Of a stretch of DNA of 27,869 nucleotides, positions 23,149 through 27,869 are shown piece by piece; the stretch's first letter is position 1; each line of letters opens with the position of its first letter. Origin of the DNA: Caulobacter sp. (GTDB lineage Bacteria; Pseudomonadota; Alphaproteobacteria; Caulobacterales; Caulobacteraceae); assembly GCA_028291125.1 (NCBI GenBank), contig JAQGIN010000148.1, positions 1 through 27,869 of the forward strand. The letters run 5' to 3'. Under the pieces are notes generated by a model. It made no database searches and was not told the origin of the DNA. It worked only from the letters and a program-made list of their open reading frames with translations. Made by a program: the position numbers and the translations under genes.

Positions 23149-23976
23149 TCATTCCGGGCCGTAGAAATGGTTCAGGAACTCGCTGTGATAGACCACCCGC
23201 TCGCGCCGCAGCCGCCGCGACAGCATTGGATTGTCGTCGTCTTCCAGCGCGCTGAGCACGACGGTGGGACCATCGCCAAGGTGGTCGAGCGCGACGCGCG
23301 CCACATCCCGCGCCAGCGTCAACGGCACGGCGTCCGGCGACAGGTTGTTGCGGGCGAACACCGTCCGCAGCTTTGGTGTGTCCGTCGCGCCGATCAGGAC
23401 GTTCAGCACATCGACGCCCCTCGGCTTCAGTTCGCGCCAGAGGCTTTCACCCAGGTTCAGCGCATAGGCCTTGGTGGCCGAATAGAGCGCCAGTCGTCCC
23501 GCGCCCTGGAAGGCCGCCTCCGAGCCGATCAGGATCATGCCGCCCTTGCCCCGCTCGACCAGGGCCGTGGCGAACCGGTGGCAGGCGTCGGTCAGGGTGT
23601 CGATGTTGCGCTGCAGGAGCGTGCGCCACTGGGCATAGGAGCTGTCTAGGAAACGCCCGCCGACGCTGTCTCCGCCGGCGTTGAAGATCACCAGCCCAAG
23701 GTCGAGGCCGTCAGCGCAAGCCTCGAGCTGGGCCGCCGCGTCCGGCCCGGCAAGATCGAGCGACCGTGTCCGGGTCTCGACGCCGTAGGTCTCGCGAAGG
23801 GTGGCGGCCAGGGCTTCCAGTTTTTCCGTCCGGCGGGCCACGAGGATGAGGTTGCAGCCCTTGGCGGCCGCCAGCAACGCCATCTCGGCGCCGGTGCCCT
23901 CGGAGGCGCCCGAGACCAGGACCCACGGACCGTATTTCGATATGAACGTCGGGTCGCGCCGGCTGTCGTCAGTCAT
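23149..23976 (-). CDS. SDR-family oxidoreductase (DltE/17-beta-HSD-like form)
   Basis: A 275-residue SDR with an N-terminal Y-G-P-W-V-L-V-S-G-A-S-E-G-T-G loop: the third Gly position is I-to-T shifted (G-T-G) but the three glycines remain. V-A-R-R after beta-2 points to NADP(H). The tetrad is Asn124, Ser152, Tyr165, Lys169 (Y-S-A-T-K). The N-terminal P-W-V-L-V-S-G-A-S form and the helical C-terminus resemble the DltE/very-long-chain 3-ketoacyl or 17-beta-hydroxysteroid reductase-like group. The frame is open upstream, but homology begins at the ATG at 23976; the ribosome site is weak (GAAAGA). It follows the TonB-receptor terminator and likely has its own promoter or read-through. Confidence 0.87.
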   Translation of the reverse strand: MTDDSRRDPTFISKYGPWVLVSGASEGTGAEMALLAAAKGCNLILVARRTEKLEALAATLRETYGVETRTRSLDLAGPDAAAQLEACADGLDLGLVIFNAGGDSVGGRFLDSSYAQWRTLLQRNIDTLTDACHRFATALVERGKGGMILIGSEAAFQGAGRLALYSATKAYALNLGESLWRELKPRGVDVLNVLIGATDTPKLRTVFARNNLSPDAVPLTLARDVARVALDHLGDGPTVVLSALEDDDNPMLSRRLRRERVVYHSEFLNHFYGPE

Positions 23977-24010
23977 GTCGTGTCTTTCATCGACGGCGCC
24001 GCTGTCTTCC

Positions 24011-24049
24011 AAAGAGAAAGCCCGCTCCCGACGAGATCGCCGGGAGCGG
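24011..24049 (-). terminator. Rho-independent terminator of the TonB-receptor gene
   Basis: Perfect 9-bp arms CCGCTCCCG (24022-24030) and CGGGAGCGG (24041-24049) with a 10-base loop. On the minus strand the stem is followed by GCTTTCTCTTT, a T-rich tail (24011-24021). It begins 19 bp past the stop of the receptor gene, the expected place. It separates the receptor transcript from the SDR operon downstream. Confidence 0.8.
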
Positions 24050-24067
24050 TAGGCGGGGCGGTTGGAA

Positions 24068-26302
24068 TTAGAATGAGTAGCGGACCTCGAAACCGAAGGT
24101 CCGGGGGTCGCCATAGACCCGGGAGTCGAAGCCGAAACGGCTGGTCCGGTCGGTGGTGTTGAGAAGGTATTCCTCGTCCGTCGCGTTCTTGACATAGACG
24201 CCCAGATCAACGTTGCCGCCGCCGACCTTCTTCCAGTCCAGCCGCGCGTCGACCAGGCCATAGCCCGGCGCGATATTGCCCGGCGTCGTCAGGTTGTCGT
24301 CGGCGAAGGCGACCTTGCTGATGTAGGCGTAGCTGACGTTGGCGACGAGCTCACCGGACGGCAACGCATGGCGATAGGTCGCCGAGACATTGACCGTGTC
24401 CTTGGGCGCCTGGGCGAAGCTGTTGCCGGTGACGTCGCCCAGCAGCGCGTTCTGGAAGCTGTCATATTTGGTGTGCAGATAGCCGTAGGACGCCTGCAAG
24501 GTCAGCGGCTTGACCGGGCGGGCCAAAACCTCGATCTGGGCGCCATAGATCGTCGCCTTGGCGGCGTTGAAATTGCCGGTCACGATCAGGTTGTCGAACA
24601 CCAGCGAAGTGGTGCGCTGGATGTCCTTGTACTTGGCGTAGAACGTCGAGACGTTGGTCCGGACCGGCATGCCGCCAAGGCTCCAGTCGGCCTTCAGACC
24701 CGCTTCGTAGTCGGTGATGTACTCGGGCCTGACGACCTCGAGATCAGGGTCGTTGATGTTCGGATTGAAGCCGCCGGCGTTGTAGCCCTTGCGCGTGGTC
24801 GCATAGAGCAGGACCTCGTCGGACGCCTTGAAGTCCACCGATAGATTGTAGGTCACGGCATCGGTCTTGGCCGCAATCTTCTGGGTGCAGGTCGCGATGT
24901 TGACGCTGGGCAAGGCGGCCGGAAGGTTGCAGATGTGCCCGGGGCTGTAGCCAAACTGGGCCGTCTTCACGTCGTCTTCCGTGTATCGGGCGCCCACGGT
25001 GACGTTGAACCGATCGGTCAAGGCATAGGTGCCCTGAGCGTAGACGGCCTGGGAATCGGTCGTTGTAGCGCCGCCGGTCTGCTGGGTGGTGTTGTTGTTG
25101 TGTGGGGTGCCCAGCGGGGCGAACAGCAGATAGCTATTGAAGTTATCCACGTCGCTGGCGGACGAATACAACCCCGTGACCCATTTCAGCCGGTCGCCGA
25201 AAGCGCCGCCCAGCAGCTGAAACTCGTGGGTCTGCAGGCTGGTTTTATTCTGGTTCAGACCGATGATGACCGGCAACGGGATCGAAAGCTGGCTAGTGAA
25301 CTGACGATCTTTGTTCTTCTGGTAGCCGAAGATGTACTTGGCGGTCAGCGCGCCGAAACGCCCGCTCAACACATTGGTCAGTTGCCATGGCGAGGCGGAC
25401 TGACTGGCGTCCAGCGGGATCGACACGGTCCGGATGCCGCGCGCCCGTTGGGCGGCCAGTTCGTTGGCGTAGCTCGCGCCATAGACGCAGGCGGGCAGGG
25501 CCGCGGGACAGCTGGGCGTCCCGGCGCCCGATCCGCTGATCTGAGCGTAGGGCGTGTCGTCCCGATGAGCGTAGTTGAACGTGGTGTAGTTGGTCAGCAC
25601 GCTGTTGGGCTTGAACAGCGCCGACACTCGCACCGACCGGTGGTCCAGCGCCTGCAGGTCCGGGCCGGTCAGATTGTCGATGATCCCGTCGCGCTTTGTC
25701 ACCCGGGCGCCGATGCGCAGGGCGAGCATCGCGTTGACCGGCAGGTTCACGACCGCCGTGCCTTCGCGCAGATTGAATCTGCCGATGCGCCCTTCGACAT
25801 AACCATCGAACTCGTCGTCGGGCAGGTTGGCGACGAACAGGACGGCGCCGCCGGTGCTGTTCTTGCCAAACAGGGTCCCTTGCGGTCCCGAGACCGCCTG
25901 GATCGACGACAGGTCCCATAGCATCTGGTCGGCGAGCACGCCGTTGACCGGCACTTCGTTCAGATAGCTGACGACGCCGGTGCGCACGCCCCGAAGCGAG
26001 AACTGTTGCGTGCCGCCAAAGATGCTGACGCCGACATTCAGGGTGGGGACCAGTTTCTGCAGGTCGGTGCCGGTCGTGATCGTGCGGCTTTCCAGCTGTT
26101 CGGCCGAAACGCCCGTGACGCTCAGGGGCACGTCCTGAAGCCGTTCTTCGGACCGGCGGGCGACCACGACGATCTCGTCGAGCTTGGCTTGCTCCTCCCT
26201 CGGCGGCGGAGCCTGGGCGTGAGCCACGTCCAGGCCGAAGACGGATGGGATCGAGATAAGCGCAAGCGCGCTCGCTCCCGCAAGCAGAAGGCACCTAGCC
26301 AT
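24068..26302 (-). CDS. TonB-dependent outer-membrane receptor
   Basis: A 744-residue receptor. A signal peptide ends A-H-A before Gln30; the mature N-terminus carries a TonB box-like L-D-E-I-V-V-V-A-R-R (41-50), followed by a plug domain with D-V-P-L-S-V-T, L-R-G-V and G-P-Q-G-T-L-F-G-K-N-S-T-G-G. The rest is a predicted 22-strand barrel ending in an aromatic residue (R-Y-S-F), the outer-membrane sorting signal. There is no N-terminal signalling extension of the FecA type. GGGGGAAAC precedes the ATG. No TonB/ExbBD or siderophore gene is near; in Caulobacterales and sphingomonads such receptors often import carbohydrates or hydrophobic aromatics, so uptake of the cluster substrate is plausible. 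It is a single-gene unit with its own terminator and a 206-bp upstream gap without a gene. Confidence 0.95.
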   Translation of the reverse strand: MARCLLLAGASALALISIPSVFGLDVAHAQAPPPREEQAKLDEIVVVARRSEERLQDVPLSVTGVSAEQLESRTITTGTDLQKLVPTLNVGVSIFGGTQQFSLRGVRTGVVSYLNEVPVNGVLADQMLWDLSSIQAVSGPQGTLFGKNSTGGAVLFVANLPDDEFDGYVEGRIGRFNLREGTAVVNLPVNAMLALRIGARVTKRDGIIDNLTGPDLQALDHRSVRVSALFKPNSVLTNYTTFNYAHRDDTPYAQISGSGAGTPSCPAALPACVYGASYANELAAQRARGIRTVSIPLDASQSASPWQLTNVLSGRFGALTAKYIFGYQKNKDRQFTSQLSIPLPVIIGLNQNKTSLQTHEFQLLGGAFGDRLKWVTGLYSSASDVDNFNSYLLFAPLGTPHNNNTTQQTGGATTTDSQAVYAQGTYALTDRFNVTVGARYTEDDVKTAQFGYSPGHICNLPAALPSVNIATCTQKIAAKTDAVTYNLSVDFKASDEVLLYATTRKGYNAGGFNPNINDPDLEVVRPEYITDYEAGLKADWSLGGMPVRTNVSTFYAKYKDIQRTTSLVFDNLIVTGNFNAAKATIYGAQIEVLARPVKPLTLQASYGYLHTKYDSFQNALLGDVTGNSFAQAPKDTVNVSATYRHALPSGELVANVSYAYISKVAFADDNLTTPGNIAPGYGLVDARLDWKKVGGGNVDLGVYVKNATDEEYLLNTTDRTSRFGFDSRVYGDPRTFGFEVRYSF

Positions 26303-26508
26303 GTTTCCCCCTAAGGAAATGATGTGGCCAGCTCAGGACAGTCTATGCCGCCCTTGATGTCGGAGCTGGTTTGAAGGTCAGTGACGTGCGCGTGAATTGC
26401 CGCGTCTACCTCGCGTAAAGCCGATGCAGCCGCGAATGCCTGGCGAAGATTTGTCGGATCCCGTTTTTTCCGCCGTGGATCTGACTCGAGATTGATCTTC
26501 CGAAATCC

Positions 26509-26526
26509 TTAAGTCAAGTGACTTAA
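26509..26526. promoter_or_regulatory. perfect 18-bp palindrome at the 3' end of the tandem epoxide-hydrolase-like gene
   Basis: TTAAGTCA-AG-TGACTTAA: perfect 8-bp arms with a 2-base spacer. It includes the last five sense codons and the TAA stop of the gene at 26509-27465, and lies 207 bp upstream of the TonB-receptor ATG. It is AT-rich and lacks a T-tail, so a dimeric regulator site (MarR/TetR size) is more likely than a terminator. It is unlike the 33-bp element elsewhere in the window. Confidence 0.4.
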
Positions 26527-27465
26527 AGGTGTGATTTGGGCATGCGCGATCTCGGCCTTGACGCCCCGTTTCCGATCGAGGTCGGCCATGTTGATGTACT
26601 CGCGCCAGCGGACGATCAGGCCATCGTCGCCGAGTTCGTAGATCGCGATCATCTGGTGCGGACACGGTCGCCCCAACAGCACGGCCCAGTCGGATCGCTC
26701 CTGGATCACGACGCGGTCGTTCGACACCGCATGGACGGTGTTGCACTTGTTGTGACCTGAATAGGCGATCTGCCGGTTGATCTCGGCTCGCAGGGCGTCG
26801 CGACCCTGAACCAGCGGCCCGCCCGGAACCCACAGACGCCATTGCGCATCGGGGGCCATCATGGCGATGATGCGGTCCACGTCGGGCTTGCTTGTGGCCG
26901 TGCCGTCGCCCCAGGCGTCACAGAACGCTTCGATGAAGGTCTGTTGGGGGCCTTGCGGGGGGTGCAGCGCCACCGGCAGGCCGGAGCCGTCGGCGGCCTC
27001 GGGGATGGGGGGGCGAGGATCCAGGCCGGGGGTGGCCGTAGCGCCTTCGAGGCCGGAAATGAGATCGGGCGAAACGGCGGCCTGCCTGGCGAAATCCAGC
27101 CCATCGAAATAGTCGCGCCAGGCCGTGATCAGACCCTCGGCGTTGATCCCAAAGGCCCCCGCGACCGATCGATCGATCGGCCTTCCGTTGCGGACGAAAT
27201 GGTCTCGTCGCTCGACGATGACCATGTCGTCGCTGGAGGCGACCAGTCCGATCTGGCTTTTGACCCGTTCGACATAGGTGGCTTGGCGCACCAGTTCGGC
27301 CCGGATCGCGGCCCGTCCCACGATGGTCGGCCCGTCCGGCATGTAGAGCGTCCAGCGGGCGTGTTCGGCGAAGCAGGAAACGATGCGTTGGATGTCTGGT
27401 GAACGATCGCCATCGCCCCAGGCGGTCAACATCTCGCGGACGACGGCTTCTTGTTGCGCGCCCAT
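26509..27465 (-). CDS. tandem SnoaL/limonene-1,2-epoxide-hydrolase-like protein
   Basis: A 318-residue protein made of two homologous NTF2-fold domains (about 1-130 and 172-300) joined by a Pro/Gly-rich linker. Each has the pattern A-W-G-D-G, G-R-x-A-[IL]-R-A-E, V-x-x-E-R-x-D, then W-R-[DE]-Y. In limonene-1,2-epoxide hydrolase the catalytic set is Asp101, Arg99 and Asp132. Domain 1 has the equivalents Arg86, Asp88 and Asp118; domain 2 has Arg257 and Asp259 but Glu289 for the last Asp. The Tyr/Asn pair that positions water in the limonene enzyme is not clearly kept (Y-M-P and L-W-V-P). Known enzymes of this fold are about 150 residues and dimerise, so this looks like a fused dimer. It starts 3 bp after the stop of the partial SDR. 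Confidence 0.75.
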   Translation of the reverse strand: MGAQQEAVVREMLTAWGDGDRSPDIQRIVSCFAEHARWTLYMPDGPTIVGRAAIRAELVRQATYVERVKSQIGLVASSDDMVIVERRDHFVRNGRPIDRSVAGAFGINAEGLITAWRDYFDGLDFARQAAVSPDLISGLEGATATPGLDPRPPIPEAADGSGLPVALHPPQGPQQTFIEAFCDAWGDGTATSKPDVDRIIAMMAPDAQWRLWVPGGPLVQGRDALRAEINRQIAYSGHNKCNTVHAVSNDRVVIQERSDWAVLLGRPCPHQMIAIYELGDDGLIVRWREYINMADLDRKRGVKAEIAHAQITPLSHLT

Positions 27466-27468
27466 CGG

Positions 27469-27869
27469 TCAAGTTCCCACGAGCGCGGCGCCCGGCTTGT
27501 GCCGGGGAATCAGATAGTCGAGCTGAAGCTGCGCAAAGGGCAGGGGCGCGGTCATGCCGCCATCGCACTTGTACAGTCCGCCGTTCATGAACGCCGCTTC
27601 GTCCGAGGCCAGATAGGCGGCGAGGTTGGCGATGTCCTCGGGCTGACCCAGACGTGGCGCGTTCTGCAGTTTCATGAAGGCCGCGTGCATCTCGGGACTG
27701 GCCCACGCCTTCATCGCCGGGGTCTCGATCACCCCGGGGATGACCGCGTTGCAACGGATGCCCTGCTTGCCATAGTTGGTGGCGATGGTCTTGACGTACC
27801 AGTTCACCATCGCCTTGGACGCGCCATAGGAGAACTGCGCGACGTCCCCTCCCAGCGAGCTGGTCGAGG
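27469..27869 (-). CDS. SDR-family oxidoreductase, C-terminal part (cut by window edge)
   Basis: The frame is open through the right edge, so only about 133 C-terminal residues are seen; the cofactor loop is outside. The catalytic segment S-S-L-G-G-D-V-A-Q-F-S-Y-G-A-S-K gives the Ser and the Tyr/Lys pair. It continues with G-K-Q-G-I-R-C-N-A-V-I-P-G, L-G-Q-P-E-D-I-A-N-L and D-G-G-M. An internal ATG at 27810 lies after the catalytic Lys and is not the real start. The stop is followed after 3 bp by the tandem epoxide-hydrolase-like gene, so the two are probably one operon. Confidence 0.9.
   Translation of the reverse strand, partial: STSSLGGDVAQFSYGASKAMVNWYVKTIATNYGKQGIRCNAVIPGVIETPAMKAWASPEMHAAFMKLQNAPRLGQPEDIANLAAYLASDEAAFMNGGLYKCDGGMTAPLPFAQLQLDYLIPRHKPGAALVGT

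Noticed and set aside
27469..27810. Small 113-codon gene starting at 27810
   Set aside because: The frame continues to the window edge with the SDR Ser and Y-G-A-S-K motif upstream of that ATG, so it is the end of a longer gene.

Overview
The window is GC-rich DNA from a Gram-negative bacterium that carries a TonB-dependent receptor and many short-chain dehydrogenases (SDRs). This style suggests an alphaproteobacterium of the Caulobacterales or Sphingomonadales type; that placement is inference, because there is no rRNA or other marker gene here. The window is an accessory catabolic region with little non-coding sequence: ring-hydroxylating dioxygenase subunits, a ferredoxin, an extradiol dioxygenase, nine SDRs, two decarboxylase-type amidohydrolases, a fumarylacetoacetate-hydrolase-family enzyme, four MFS transporters, one TonB-dependent receptor and one TetR regulator. 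No rRNA, tRNA, CRISPR array, insertion sequence or phage gene was seen.

Layout. (1) 1-2568, minus strand: Rieske oxygenase alpha and beta subunits, then a zinc-free-looking MDR oxidoreductase cut by the left edge. (2) 2717-8381, plus strand, divergent from (1): ferredoxin, GPH-type transporter, SDR, extradiol dioxygenase and three more SDRs, tightly packed with start/stop overlaps. (3) 8378-10073: a divergent pair made of an SDR without its catalytic residues (minus) and a TetR regulator (plus). (4) 10082-12536, minus: amidohydrolase A, HIT-like protein, FAH-family enzyme. (5) 12814-14172, plus: a spinster-like MFS. (6) 14194-15222, minus: amidohydrolase B, divergent from a CynX-like MFS and an SDR (15332-17346, plus). 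(7) 17522-18004, plus: a UspA protein. (8) 17992-23976, minus: two SDRs, an MFS, a lipocalin-like protein, an NTF2-like protein and a phytoene-desaturase-like FAD enzyme. (9) 24068-26302, minus: a TonB-dependent receptor with its own terminator. (10) 26509-27869, minus: a tandem limonene-epoxide-hydrolase-like protein and the C-terminal part of a ninth SDR.

Proposed logic (inference). The substrate crosses the outer membrane through the TonB receptor and the inner membrane through MFS carriers. The Rieske enzyme, with the ferredoxin, makes a cis-dihydrodiol; an SDR re-aromatises it to a catechol; the extradiol enzyme cleaves the ring; the FAH-family enzyme acts on the cleaved product. The two amidohydrolases would remove a carboxyl group from a related acid. 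The epoxide-hydrolase-like, NTF2-like and lipocalin-like proteins hint at an alicyclic or terpenoid/steroid-like substrate, but the sequence does not identify it.

The most striking non-coding signal is a 33-bp element, GCATTTTC followed by T-[GA]-[AT]-AC, 15 variable bases and GTT-[CT]-A. It occurs with identical spacing at 2604-2636, 12609-12641 and 20938-20970. A fourth site at 17423-17447 has the core only. It probably ties the separate operons into one regulon.
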